Part shown: positions 7,051 through 14,048 of the stretch, one piece after another
Numbering within the stretch: position 1 is the first letter of the stretch
Layout: every line of letters begins with the position of its first letter
Virus record (IMG/VR): IMGVR_UViG_3300009106_000032
Location: 1-23,559 of that record
DNA from: a virus
Length of the DNA stretch: 23,559 bases
Direction: 5' to 3' (one strand)
Program-made: the position numbers and the translations under genes
Notes under the pieces: model-generated
What the model was told of the DNA's origin: nothing
Seen by the model: the letters and a program-made list of their open reading frames with translations, nothing else
Databases searched by the model: none

Positions 7051-8279
7051 TGTATAACTTCTCTAGCTTTCTGGTCTCTTCTCTAAATGAGGCCAAGAAT
7101 ACACATATGACTCATATTGAGGACCTAGTTCTTGATGGTGGTGTTAATGGTACGAGAGATGCTATAAATGCTATAAGATCCCTTCGTGATATGCTTGGTG
7201 GTACAACAAACTCTTCTCATTCTGTCACTGTTAAGTGGGATGGTGCACCAGCAGTCTTTGCCGGTATAGATCCTTCGGATGGTGAGTTCTTCGTTGCCAA
7301 GAAGGGTATATTTAATAAAAATCCTAAAGTATATAAATCCCATTCTGATATAGATGCTGATACCTCAGGGGATTTAGCTACTAAGTTAAAGATAGCCTAT
7401 ACAGAATTAAAGAAACTTGGTATATCTAATGTCATGCAAGGTGATATTATGTTTACTAAAGGTGATCTCAAAAAAGAAAAGATTGAAGGACAATCATACA
7501 TTACATTCCATCCCAATACTATTGTATATGCAGTACCCTTTGATCAAGCAGATGAGTTATTGAATGCTAAGATTGGTGTGGTATGGCATACTAAGTATGA
7601 AGGATCTTCTTTTGAGGATATGAGTGCATCTTTTAATGTTGATATTACTGGTCTTAGGAAGAGTAAATCCGTTTGGATGCGTAGTGCAGATCTTGAAGAT
7701 TTAAGTGGTACCGCTACATTAACTGCAGATGAAACAACTTTGGTTAATTCCCATTTATCTAATGCTGGAAAGATCTTTAGAAAAATATCAGCAAGTACAT
7801 TAAAAGGTGTTGCTGGGAATTCTGAGATTAATCTCTTAATTAACACTTTCAATAATACTAAAGTTAGAAGTCAAGAACGCATTACGAATCCTAAGAAGCA
7901 TACCTCTGAATTAATAGATTGGATTACTGCTCGATACCAAGGCCAGATAGATAAACTTAAAAGCGTAAAGGGAAAGGAACGAAAAGGCCTAGCTCGTGAT
8001 GAAACCCTTAAATTCTTCTCCACGACCAATAAAAATAATTTATCATTGATGTTCGAATTGCAGAACCATTTGGTTGATGCAAAAGAGATACTGATTAATA
8101 AAATGAATGAGGTATCTAGTATTTCTACATTCGTAAGGACCACTCAAGGATTTAAAGTATCTGGCACTGAAGGTTATGTTGCTATTAATAGAGATGGCAA
8201 TGCCGTTAAGCTAGTTAATAGAATGGAATTCTCTGCTAATAACTTTTCAAAGAATATCATAAAAGGCTGGGAAAAATGA
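7050..8279 (+). CDS. Ligase-like nucleotidyltransferase superfamily protein (DUF6267-type)
   Basis: A 409-residue protein that I recall as the DUF6267 family of marine T4-like phages. It carries hallmarks of the covalent nucleotidyltransferase fold of DNA/RNA ligases: motif I KWDG (K62-G65) in a TVKWDGAPAVFAG strand-turn; a QGDIMF stretch (130-135) that could be a motif III/IIIa region; EGYV (374-377) matching motif IV; and VKLVNR (386-391, K387) resembling motif V. About 300 residues separate motifs I and IV, far more than in ordinary ligases, so an insertion or a divergent layout is present. The N-terminus (MYNFSSFLVSSLNEA) resembles the T4 capsid-targeting sequence MKTYQEFIAEA. Substrate unknown. 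It starts on the stop of the basic protein and ends on the ATG of the next nucleotidyltransferase. Confidence 0.75.
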   Translation: MYNFSSFLVSSLNEAKNTHMTHIEDLVLDGGVNGTRDAINAIRSLRDMLGGTTNSSHSVTVKWDGAPAVFAGIDPSDGEFFVAKKGIFNKNPKVYKSHSDIDADTSGDLATKLKIAYTELKKLGISNVMQGDIMFTKGDLKKEKIEGQSYITFHPNTIVYAVPFDQADELLNAKIGVVWHTKYEGSSFEDMSASFNVDITGLRKSKSVWMRSADLEDLSGTATLTADETTLVNSHLSNAGKIFRKISASTLKGVAGNSEINLLINTFNNTKVRSQERITNPKKHTSELIDWITARYQGQIDKLKSVKGKERKGLARDETLKFFSTTNKNNLSLMFELQNHLVDAKEILINKMNEVSSISTFVRTTQGFKVSGTEGYVAINRDGNAVKLVNRMEFSANNFSKNIIKGWEK

Positions 8280-8887
8280 AGAAGATCGCAATCACATTTG
8301 GTAGACTAAACCCACCAACTATAGGGCATGGTAAGTTAATTGATGCACTAAAGAAAGCTGCACGTGGATCTGAATATAGAGTCTATCTATCCCAGACACA
8401 AAATAAGAAAAAAGATCCTCTATCATATAAAGATAAGATTAAGTATGCAAGGTTAATGTTCCCATCTCATTCTCTTTATATAATGGAGGATAAAGACGTA
8501 CGTACTGCTTTTGATCTTTGGGTTAAAGTATACAATGAGGGTTATGAATCAATCACTATGGTGGTTGGCTCCGATAGAGTAAGAGAATTTAAAAGTCTCA
8601 TAGAGAAATATAATGGTAAAGAGGGCAGACATGGTCTCTATGATTTCAAAGAAATAAATATAGTGTCTGCAGGAGAAAGAGATCCTGATGCCGAAGGCGT
8701 TGAAGGTATGTCAGCTTCAAAGATGAGAGAAGCCGCTAAGAATAACGATTTTGAAGCGTTTAAGAAAGGATTACCGCCAAGTTTTAAAAAAGATGAGGAG
8801 TTATTCAAACTTCTTCAAAGCGAAATGAATATAAAATCATTTATGGAGTGGGAACAATTGCTTGGATTCAATCACCATCCTTTATAA
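8276..8887 (+). CDS. HIGH-motif nucleotidyltransferase (cytidylyltransferase/NMNAT-like)
   Basis: A 203-residue protein of the alpha/beta-phosphodiesterase nucleotidyltransferase fold. The nucleotide-binding FGRLNPPTIGH (residues 8-18) is the GxxxPxTxGH form, and GMSASKMR (144-151) is the ISxTxxR-type signature that closes the active site; a VVGSD strand lies at 97-100. Such enzymes transfer AMP or CMP to a phosphate, as in nicotinamide-nucleotide adenylyltransferase; the exact substrate cannot be assigned. The C-terminus (MNIKSFMEWEQLLGF) also shows a short F-x-x-[WF]-type amphipathic motif. The ATGA overlap with the ligase-like gene implies joint translation, and both sit in the late block. 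A role in NAD or nucleic-acid end chemistry is inference. Confidence 0.8.
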   Translation: MKKIAITFGRLNPPTIGHGKLIDALKKAARGSEYRVYLSQTQNKKKDPLSYKDKIKYARLMFPSHSLYIMEDKDVRTAFDLWVKVYNEGYESITMVVGSDRVREFKSLIEKYNGKEGRHGLYDFKEINIVSAGERDPDAEGVEGMSASKMREAAKNNDFEAFKKGLPPSFKKDEELFKLLQSEMNIKSFMEWEQLLGFNHHPL

Positions 8888-8890
8888 ATA
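8883..8890 (+). promoter_or_regulatory. T4-type late promoter overlapping the end of the HIGH-motif gene
   Basis: Exact TATAAATA that contains the upstream gene's stop codon (TAA at 8885-8887). The next gene starts 24 bases later behind a strong AAGGAGAT ribosome site (8903-8910), leaving a very short leader. It probably boosts transcription of the downstream virion-type genes. Confidence 0.7.
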
Positions 8891-8914
8891 AATAATAAAT
8901 AAAAGGAGATAATT

Positions 8915-9124
8915 ATGTCAAAACAAACTGCACCGCATTGGTGCCCAAATGCTATAGCTACTGCCCGCGGATGGGAAGATCCAGTAACAGGTGAAGTATA
9001 TGTTTCAGATGGGTCTTTAGATTTGTCGAGTCCTGCACCTGCTACAGAAAGCAAATCAGGAACTTCGAACAGCACTAGAAAGAAAGAGAAACTATTTAAG
9101 AGTACTGACAGCGCTAGTGCTTAA
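8915..9124 (+). CDS. Small conserved phage hypothetical (WCPNAI...GWEDPVTGE type)
   Basis: A 69-residue protein. The first half matches a short protein common in marine T4-like phages, with the pattern W-x-P-N-A-I-A-T-x-x-G-W-x-x-P-x-T-G-E (residues 9-27). The second half is Ser/Thr/Ala-rich, ends with a small basic patch (RKKEK), and looks disordered. No function is known to me; its own late promoter and strong ribosome site suggest an abundant late, perhaps virion, product. A 9-nt tandem repeat begins at its stop codon. Confidence 0.7.
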   Translation: MSKQTAPHWCPNAIATARGWEDPVTGEVYVSDGSLDLSSPAPATESKSGTSNSTRKKEKLFKSTDSASA

Positions 9125-9146
9125 AGTACTTAAAGTACTTAAAGTG
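9120..9146 (+). repeat. Three tandem copies of a 9-nt unit
   Basis: The unit CTTAAAGTA occurs at 9120-9128 and 9129-9137, with a third copy CTTAAAGTG at 9138-9146. The array starts in the last codon of the 8915 gene and fills the first part of the gap before 9201. A weak GCTG/CAGC hairpin follows at 9161-9173. Function unknown; it could be a slippage product or a protein-binding site. Confidence 0.85.
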
Positions 9147-9200
9147 CATAATATTATTGAGCTGCGTCCCAGCATAACAATTCCTGAGAGGGTTTAAAGA

Positions 9201-9647
9201 ATGGCAAATAAGAAGATAACACAATTAACTGATATCGGAACTACAATAAATGAAGGAGATTTGCTTCATGTTATAGATGATCCTGATGGATCCCCGATTA
9301 ATAAAAAAATGAGCATTGGTAATTTATTTGGCAATGTACCTGGTCTATTAAATTTAAAACAAGATCCAGAGGTAAAGAATTCTGGTACCTCTGGTGTGAT
9401 TAGTACCGAAAAGATTATTACTAATATAGAAACACTGGCACCAAGCACATTTGATTTGGGTGATGGCACACAGGGTCAATTAAAATTTATTATAATGACA
9501 GGTTATGGCGGGGATGGAGTGATTAGCCCGACCAATTTACTTGGTGCTACTACAATAACCATGCAAGCTTTGGGCCAATCTATTCTATTACTTTGGAGCG
9601 GTGGGTCATGGGTAGTTATTTCTAGTTATGGTGCGATAATAGCTTAG
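9201..9647 (+). CDS. Probable virion/fibre-associated protein
   Basis: A 148-residue protein beginning KKITQLTDIGTTINEGDLLHVIDDPDGSPINKK, a repeat-like opening common in marine phage fibre and structural proteins (residues 4-36). The rest is rich in Gly, Thr, Ile and Ser, with likely beta strands (LKFIIMTGYGG, TTITMQALGQSILLLWSGGSWVVIS) ending in a hydrophobic tail, a composition typical of trimeric fibre tips or small receptor-contact proteins. A GAGAGGG ribosome site lies before the ATG. Virion assignment rests on the recognised opening and late context; no enzyme motif is seen. Confidence 0.65.
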   Translation: MANKKITQLTDIGTTINEGDLLHVIDDPDGSPINKKMSIGNLFGNVPGLLNLKQDPEVKNSGTSGVISTEKIITNIETLAPSTFDLGDGTQGQLKFIIMTGYGGDGVISPTNLLGATTITMQALGQSILLLWSGGSWVVISSYGAIIA

Positions 9648-9649
9648 TA

Positions 9650-10000
9650 ATGTTTGAGCAATTAAATAGTAAGAACGTATTAATGTTTGCTATTAAGAAC
9701 TATAGTAATCCAACTTTTAAGGGTGAGGATGAGTTTGAAGAGGATTTTAAAAAATTTAAATTAATGAATAAATTATTAAATTCTAATTCTCTGAATCATA
9801 GATTAGTATTAAACAATATTATAATTCTTCAGAATACATTTACTACTGAAGGAGTTAGGGCATTATTATTTTATTTTACTAACGAAAAACACTGGGGACA
9901 ATTAAAATCGATTTTAATATATTTGGGTTACTTAAGCCCCGATGATATGTTAGCGGTTATACCAGATGACGATTTACTAAGAGAATTAGAGAGAATATAA
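9650..10000 (+). CDS. Conserved phage hypothetical (DUF7207-like)
   Basis: A 116-residue, mostly helical protein of a family I recall from T4-like phages with no assigned role. Typical features are the opening LNSKNVLMFAIKNYSNP (residues 4-21), the FEEDFKKFKLMNKLL helix, the NHRLVLNNIIILQNTF segment and a buried FTNEKHWGQLKSILIYLGYL stretch. The spacing of two bases from the preceding stop and two to the next start shows one translational unit with the virion-type genes around it. Confidence 0.65.
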   Translation: MFEQLNSKNVLMFAIKNYSNPTFKGEDEFEEDFKKFKLMNKLLNSNSLNHRLVLNNIIILQNTFTTEGVRALLFYFTNEKHWGQLKSILIYLGYLSPDDMLAVIPDDDLLRELERI

Positions 10001-10002
10001 GA

Positions 10003-11004
10003 ATGCATATTATAACGGAAGGCAAATATATTGATTTATTCGTAACTTATAAATTCCTTCGAATACTAACTATACCCTGGGAAGAACAAGAAGCATTTAA
10101 ACTCGGAATCATCGATGCTGAGGGTAAAAGAGTTAAGAAAAAAAGCATTGCATCTTCAGATGAGAAGAATGCCTATACCATGCTTCATAGATTAGTGTTT
10201 AACTTTAAAAGAATCTTGAGTAAGATACCTCTAGTTAAATCCAAATTGGGTACTTATGCCGCTGCTCTTTTCTTATTAAAGGAAAGCATGGATCATAAGG
10301 AATACAATATATTAATGGAATATATTATAGAGAAGGGCGAATTCGGTTACGAATTAGAAGCGTTAATAGAAAATTTAAATACAACACAGGCACTATGCCT
10401 ATTAGAGGAAGAAAATATGAAAACATTAGATGAAGTAACATTAAAAGAAGCAAAGAGCCTTCCAGCTGAAATATCAAATCTAGGTCCTGCTGGTCAGTTT
10501 GCCTTAATTAATGATTTTCTTGGAATTAGGCAAAACAGCGGAATTCGACCTTTTGAGAAAGATTCAGAAAGGGCGGAGAAAGTTATTAAGGCCAATGATA
10601 TTTCCGGTGATCTAGTAAAGAAGGCTTTAGCTAAGATGGAAAAGGATGGCTGGTTTAAGGAAGATATAGATGAAGATGCACCAGCAAACAATATGGGTGA
10701 TGGCAACATTGCTGATAAAGATAATGTAATGAATCTTGATGGCCGTTCCAAAACCTTTAAAGCTGTCATGCGCAGAATTAAAGAGAGAAAATTAAAAGAA
10801 AAGGAAAGATTAATTAAAGCGAAATTATCTAAAATGGGCATCTCAGAAGATAAAATAGATGAAGAGGAATATGAAGAATTCTTCCAGAATGCTTTAAAGA
10901 AATTCAAAGTTAAAGATATAGCAAATCTTTCTGACGATGAGAAGAAAAAGTTCTTTAATTACGTAGATAAAAATTGGGACGCAGGATCAAAGGAAACAGA
11001 TTAA
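10003..11004 (+). CDS. Probable virion structural protein with coiled, basic C-terminal part
   Basis: A 333-residue protein. Residues 1-138 resemble a marine T4-like phage structural family (KLGIIDAEGKRVKKK, then KNAYTMLHRLVFNFKRIL and LGTYAAALFLLKES). The second part (139-333) has a linker (LPAEISNLGPAGQFALINDFLG), an acidic segment (DIDEDAPANN), a Lys/Arg/Glu coiled-coil-like stretch (about 245-280) and an ending with FQNALKKFKVKDIANLSDDEKKKFFNYVDKNWD. An in-frame internal ATG at 10417 has AGAGGAAG just before it and could give a shorter product. No enzymatic motif. The assignment is by family resemblance and late context. Confidence 0.65.
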   Translation: MHIITEGKYIDLFVTYKFLRILTIPWEEQEAFKLGIIDAEGKRVKKKSIASSDEKNAYTMLHRLVFNFKRILSKIPLVKSKLGTYAAALFLLKESMDHKEYNILMEYIIEKGEFGYELEALIENLNTTQALCLLEEENMKTLDEVTLKEAKSLPAEISNLGPAGQFALINDFLGIRQNSGIRPFEKDSERAEKVIKANDISGDLVKKALAKMEKDGWFKEDIDEDAPANNMGDGNIADKDNVMNLDGRSKTFKAVMRRIKERKLKEKERLIKAKLSKMGISEDKIDEEEYEEFFQNALKKFKVKDIANLSDDEKKKFFNYVDKNWDAGSKETD

Positions 11005-11063
11005 TTACAATTAAAAAGAATTGGGCTCAAAAGAAAGGTATAAAAGTAATAAAGGGAATTAAG

Positions 11064-11360
11064 ATGGATAATCCGGACTATAGAAGATTGGATAGAATAG
11101 AAGAAAAAATAGATAAATTATCTGATCTTCTTATTGTATTAGCCAGAACTGAAGAACGAGTGATATCATTGGAAGAAGATACAAGGAAGACCGAGCGTGA
11201 TATTGAAGAGGTTGAGAATAGGATCACCGCATTGGAGAGATGTGTTGGGGTTAATTCGAGGACTGTAACTTCTATCAATAAATTAGTATGGATTATAATG
11301 AGTTTTGTGTTAACCGCCTTTTTTACCTGGATAGTATCATTCCCGACCTTGGTAAAATAA
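11064..11360 (+). CDS. Coiled-coil plus C-terminal TM protein (XhlA/holin-like)
   Basis: A 98-residue membrane protein. Residues 1-70 form a charged heptad-rich helix (LDRIEEKIDKLSDLLIVLARTEERVISLEED..., RDIEEVENRITALE), and residues about 74-95 form one transmembrane segment (LVWIIMSFVLTAFFTWIV). This layout fits haemolysin XhlA-type phage proteins that act with holins. An ATG at 10974 in the same frame would place the first 30 residues inside the preceding gene; I chose 11064 because AAGGG lies shortly before it and the start coincides with the family-like DYRRLDRIEEKIDKL. The next gene is holin-like, which supports a lysis role. Confidence 0.7.
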   Translation: MDNPDYRRLDRIEEKIDKLSDLLIVLARTEERVISLEEDTRKTERDIEEVENRITALERCVGVNSRTVTSINKLVWIIMSFVLTAFFTWIVSFPTLVK

Positions 11361-11382
11361 TTATAGAGCAGTGGAGTAAATT

Positions 11383-11820
11383 ATGTTTGGAATATTGAGT
11401 ACATTATTTGGCGGAGGTGAAACCGCCTCTAAATCGATCGATCTAATCTCCAGTTCCGTAAAAGGAATTGGAGGTTTCATTGATGAACAAAATTTTACTA
11501 CAGAAGAAAAGGTAAAGGCAGGACTAGAACTAAATAGACTTAATCAAGAACTAGTGAAATCTACAATGAACGAAAACTCTATTCGTTCAATAACAAGAAG
11601 AATTCTCGCATGGGCAATCATGGGATCCTTTCTTTTCCTTGTACTATTTTCTGCCCTAATATACGGTATTCCCTTTCCCTCAGATGTAGAAGGTATCTCA
11701 TTTGGTGCACAGTGGGCAAATCACGTAATGGAAGTCCTGACAGAACTATCAAATATGTCATTAGCTGTCAGCATCTTTTATTTTGGCTCAGCACTCCTAG
11801 GATCCAAATCAAAACCCTAA
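11383..11820 (+). CDS. Holin-like membrane protein (3TM gene-transfer-release type)
   Basis: A 145-residue protein with an amphipathic N-terminus (FGILSTLFGGG), a polar helix (residues 40-65), a first strong TM segment (about 72-94, RILAWAIMGSFLFLVLFSALIYG) and a second hydrophobic stretch near residues 120-139 (LAVSIFYFGSALLG). The order matches the holin family with three TM segments used for release of gene-transfer agents and phages. It follows the coiled-coil/TM protein, together a probable lysis pair; no endolysin is visible in this window. It closes the late block; a structured intergenic region follows. Confidence 0.7.
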   Translation: MFGILSTLFGGGETASKSIDLISSSVKGIGGFIDEQNFTTEEKVKAGLELNRLNQELVKSTMNENSIRSITRRILAWAIMGSFLFLVLFSALIYGIPFPSDVEGISFGAQWANHVMEVLTELSNMSLAVSIFYFGSALLGSKSKP

Positions 11821-11837
11821 CAACATCACGACCAAAA

Positions 11838-11913
11838 ATCGTGTAGTTTCACAAATTAATCAATTTTCTCTGATATACCCATAGATTAATTATATATCTC
11901 GAAACTACACGAT
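11838..11913. repeat. 13-bp perfect inverted repeat with nested 8-bp repeat
   Basis: Left arm ATCGTGTAGTTTC (11838-11850) and right arm GAAACTACACGAT (11901-11913) are exact reverse complements, 50 nt apart. Within the loop, AATTAATC (11854-11861) and GATTAATT (11884-11891) form a second stem with a 22-nt loop. Just upstream CACGA (11827-11831) can pair with TCGTG (11839-11843), competing with the left arm. There is no U-tract directly after the structure, so it is not a standard terminator. It lies between the late block and the primase promoter. Confidence 0.85.
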
Positions 11914-11964
11914 ATAAGGGTTATAACTTATTGATTTGTAAGGGATTTATTTTGTAATTTTGTG

Positions 11965-11993
11965 TTTACAATTAGTGATTATTATATTATAAT
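11965..11993 (+). promoter_or_regulatory. Sigma70-like promoter for primase, near-leaderless
   Basis: TTTACA at 11965-11970 and TATAAT at 11988-11993, spacer 17 nt. The primase ATG is at 12000, seven bases after the end of the -10 box, exactly where transcription should begin. The mRNA from this promoter would therefore be leaderless or nearly so. Confidence 0.8.
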
Positions 11994-11999
11994 AGGTCT

Positions 12000-13004
12000 A
12001 TGAATTATATTGATTTGAAGTATATTAACTTAGTTTCCCATCGTCTTCTCCGTTTCAAGAAGAAGACCTCCTCTGAATACAATTTTAGATGTCCATTCTG
12101 TGGGGATTCTTTTAAGTCTGAAAGCAAAGCCCGTGGTTGGTTATTAGAGAAGAAGGGTGAATGCTTCTTCTATTGCCATAACTGTAATATTTCTAAGAAT
12201 TTTTATACATTTCTCAATACAATTGATGTAGGTCTTAGTAAGGAGTATTACTTTGAAAAGTTTAAATCTAATTTAGGAACTGAAGACATTGAAGGGGACA
12301 AATCACTGGAGAAATTATCCTTTCCTAAACCGATATTCAAGACTCGTAGCACTGATATATTAGAGGAGAGGGCTACGTCACTAAGGGACTTACCCCGAGA
12401 TCACATTGCAATAAAATATGTTGAGAGCCGTAAAATTCCAAGGGATGAATATGAGAATCTATATTACATAGATAAATTCAATATATTAGATCCCTCATCA
12501 TCTATAAAGGATGAAAGATTAATTATACCATATTATGGAACTGAAAATAAATTAGTAGGATTTACTGGAAGGGCATTAAGAAAATCCAATTTAAGATATA
12601 TTAACATTTCATATGATGATGAGAAATTGTTCTATGGAACAAGACACATAGATAAGACTAAAGATGTTTATGTGGTTGAAGGTGCTATAGATTCTATGTT
12701 TCTGAGAAATTCGATTGCTGTTAATAATTCAAATCTTGCAAGAGTAACATCAATAGCACCACAGGAATCGTGTATACTTATTCCAGACAGAGAACCTAGA
12801 AATAAGGTTATCGTGAATAACATATATAATTTTATAGAAAAAGGCTTTAGAGTCTGTCTACTGCCGTCATATGTGAAAGGGAAAGATATAAATGAATATA
12901 TATTAAATGGGCTAGATCCTGAGGATTTAATGGATATTATTAATGCTAATATAGTTCAAGGTATGATAGGGAGATTAAAATTAACAGAATGGAAAGGAAT
13001 ATAG
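12000..13004 (+). CDS. 61: DNA primase (T4 gp61-like)
   Basis: A 334-residue DnaG-type primase that lays RNA primers for the lagging strand together with gp41. The N-terminal zinc domain has CPFCGDS (C31, C34) and CxxxCHNC (C55, C59, C62) around SKARGW, as in T4 gp61. The TOPRIM part carries VVEGAIDSMFL (the conserved Glu) and LIPDREPRN (the Asp-containing motif); the end, NANIVQGMIGRLKLTEWKGI, mirrors the T4 C-terminus. Length equals the family norm (T4 342). The start is fixed by homology, since the first residues YIDLKYINLVSHRLL align with T4 gp61. No ribosome site at normal spacing exists (AGG is only 3 bases away). Confidence 0.95.
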   Translation: MNYIDLKYINLVSHRLLRFKKKTSSEYNFRCPFCGDSFKSESKARGWLLEKKGECFFYCHNCNISKNFYTFLNTIDVGLSKEYYFEKFKSNLGTEDIEGDKSLEKLSFPKPIFKTRSTDILEERATSLRDLPRDHIAIKYVESRKIPRDEYENLYYIDKFNILDPSSSIKDERLIIPYYGTENKLVGFTGRALRKSNLRYINISYDDEKLFYGTRHIDKTKDVYVVEGAIDSMFLRNSIAVNNSNLARVTSIAPQESCILIPDREPRNKVIVNNIYNFIEKGFRVCLLPSYVKGKDINEYILNGLDPEDLMDIINANIVQGMIGRLKLTEWKGI

Positions 13005-13013
13005 GAGTAGTGA

Positions 13014-13172
13014 ATGGACGATAATACTAATTATTATTTGTGCGAATCGTGTGAGGGGAGTTTCAAAATATCCCACTCATTAGACCCGAATCTATATCAA
13101 ATAAAAATATGCCCATTTTGCGGGGCAGAGGATCTGATTGAAGATCTATTTATAGATGATGAGGAATTATAA
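13014..13172 (+). CDS. Small zinc-ribbon protein
   Basis: A 52-residue ORF read directly from the sequence. It begins MDDNTNYYLCESCEGSFKIS and carries two Cys pairs, CESC (residues 10-13) and CPFC (33-36), about 20 residues apart, a clear zinc-ribbon; the tail is acidic (EDLIEDLFIDDEEL). AGGAG lies at 13003-13007, overlapping the primase stop. Small zinc-ribbon proteins in phages often bind DNA or transcription complexes, but the function here is unknown. It sits between primase and RNase H. Confidence 0.75.
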   Translation: MDDNTNYYLCESCEGSFKISHSLDPNLYQIKICPFCGAEDLIEDLFIDDEEL

Positions 13173-13186
13173 CAGGAAGGTGTGAT

Positions 13187-14032
13187 ATGATATATATTGA
13201 TGCAAGCCAGATGTTTGTTGCTAATGCAATGGTCTATCTGTCTTATAATAAGGAAAGTGAAATTGATGAAGATAGATATAAATTTATGATCTATTCTTCT
13301 CTACTTGGTTACACTAAACATAAAAGCAAATATGGTGAAATGATTCTATGCTTTGATTCAAAAAAGAACTGGAGAAGAGGAGTCTTCCCACATTATAAAG
13401 CAGGAAGAAGAGCCGGGAGAAAAGATAATGATGAAGTTAATTGGGAGGCAGTCTATAGAGCAATAGATTCAGTAAAAGACGATTTGAGAAAATATTTCCC
13501 ACTCAAAAATATTGAGATACTTAATGCTGAGGCAGATGATATTATAGGGATATTAGCTTCAAACGTCCAGGATAAGAGTTTAATCATATCATCGGATAAA
13601 GATTACTTCCAACTTCATAGATACCCATGGATCTCACAATATAGTCCAATAACAAAGCGATTAATTAGTCCTAAAATATCACCGACTAATTATCTTAGAG
13701 AACATGTTATAAGAGGGGATAAAGGAGATGGCATACCTAATTTTCTAAGTAGTGATGATACCTTTGTCTCTGGTGGCAGACAAACCCCAATAACAAAAAA
13801 GAAGATGGATTCTTGGTTTGGTAAAGATCCTAAAGAATTTTGTGATGATGATATGCTAAGGAATTTTCAGAGGAATGAATTATTAATCGATTTCACCAAG
13901 ATCCCCGAAAATCTAGTGGAAGAGATCTTAATAGAGTATGGGAAATGTACTAAGAACAAGAAATTCAAATTATTAAATTATTTTATTGAAAATAGATTTA
14001 AAGAATTTATAGATAAAATTGACAACTTCTGA
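13187..14032 (+). CDS. rnh: RNase H / 5'-3' exonuclease (T4 rnh-like)
   Basis: A 281-residue flap-nuclease-family enzyme that removes RNA primers and 5' flaps from Okazaki fragments. It aligns with T4 RNase H: IDASQ (D5), ILCFDSKKNWRRGVFPHYKAGR (the metal-binding Asp with the helical-arch basic cluster), AEADDIIGILAS (acidic pair), LIISSDKDYFQLHRYPWISQYSP and RGDKGDGIPN. The metal-binding acids known in the family look present. It lacks about the first 13 residues of T4 RNase H but the core is intact. The C-terminus, FIENRFKEFIDKIDNF, matches the T4 ending. Confidence 0.95.
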   Translation: MIYIDASQMFVANAMVYLSYNKESEIDEDRYKFMIYSSLLGYTKHKSKYGEMILCFDSKKNWRRGVFPHYKAGRRAGRKDNDEVNWEAVYRAIDSVKDDLRKYFPLKNIEILNAEADDIIGILASNVQDKSLIISSDKDYFQLHRYPWISQYSPITKRLISPKISPTNYLREHVIRGDKGDGIPNFLSSDDTFVSGGRQTPITKKKMDSWFGKDPKEFCDDDMLRNFQRNELLIDFTKIPENLVEEILIEYGKCTKNKKFKLLNYFIENRFKEFIDKIDNF

Positions 14033-14048
14033 GAGGAGAAGAATTATT

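Noticed and set aside
10494-10907. A 137-codon - strand open frame opposite the structural protein gene
   Set aside because: Low-complexity Ser/Leu/Phe translation typical of antisense to Lys/Glu-rich coding; no start signals.
11040-11047. TATAAAAG as a further late promoter before the coiled-coil/TM gene
   Set aside because: Two mismatches to TATAAATA in an AT-rich sequence; too weak to call.
11838-11931. Intrinsic terminator after the holin-like gene
   Set aside because: The paired arms are 50 nt apart and no run of U follows; kept as an inverted repeat of unknown role instead.
12890-12900. TATAAATG inside the primase gene as a late promoter
   Set aside because: One mismatch and inside coding sequence, with no gene start nearby.
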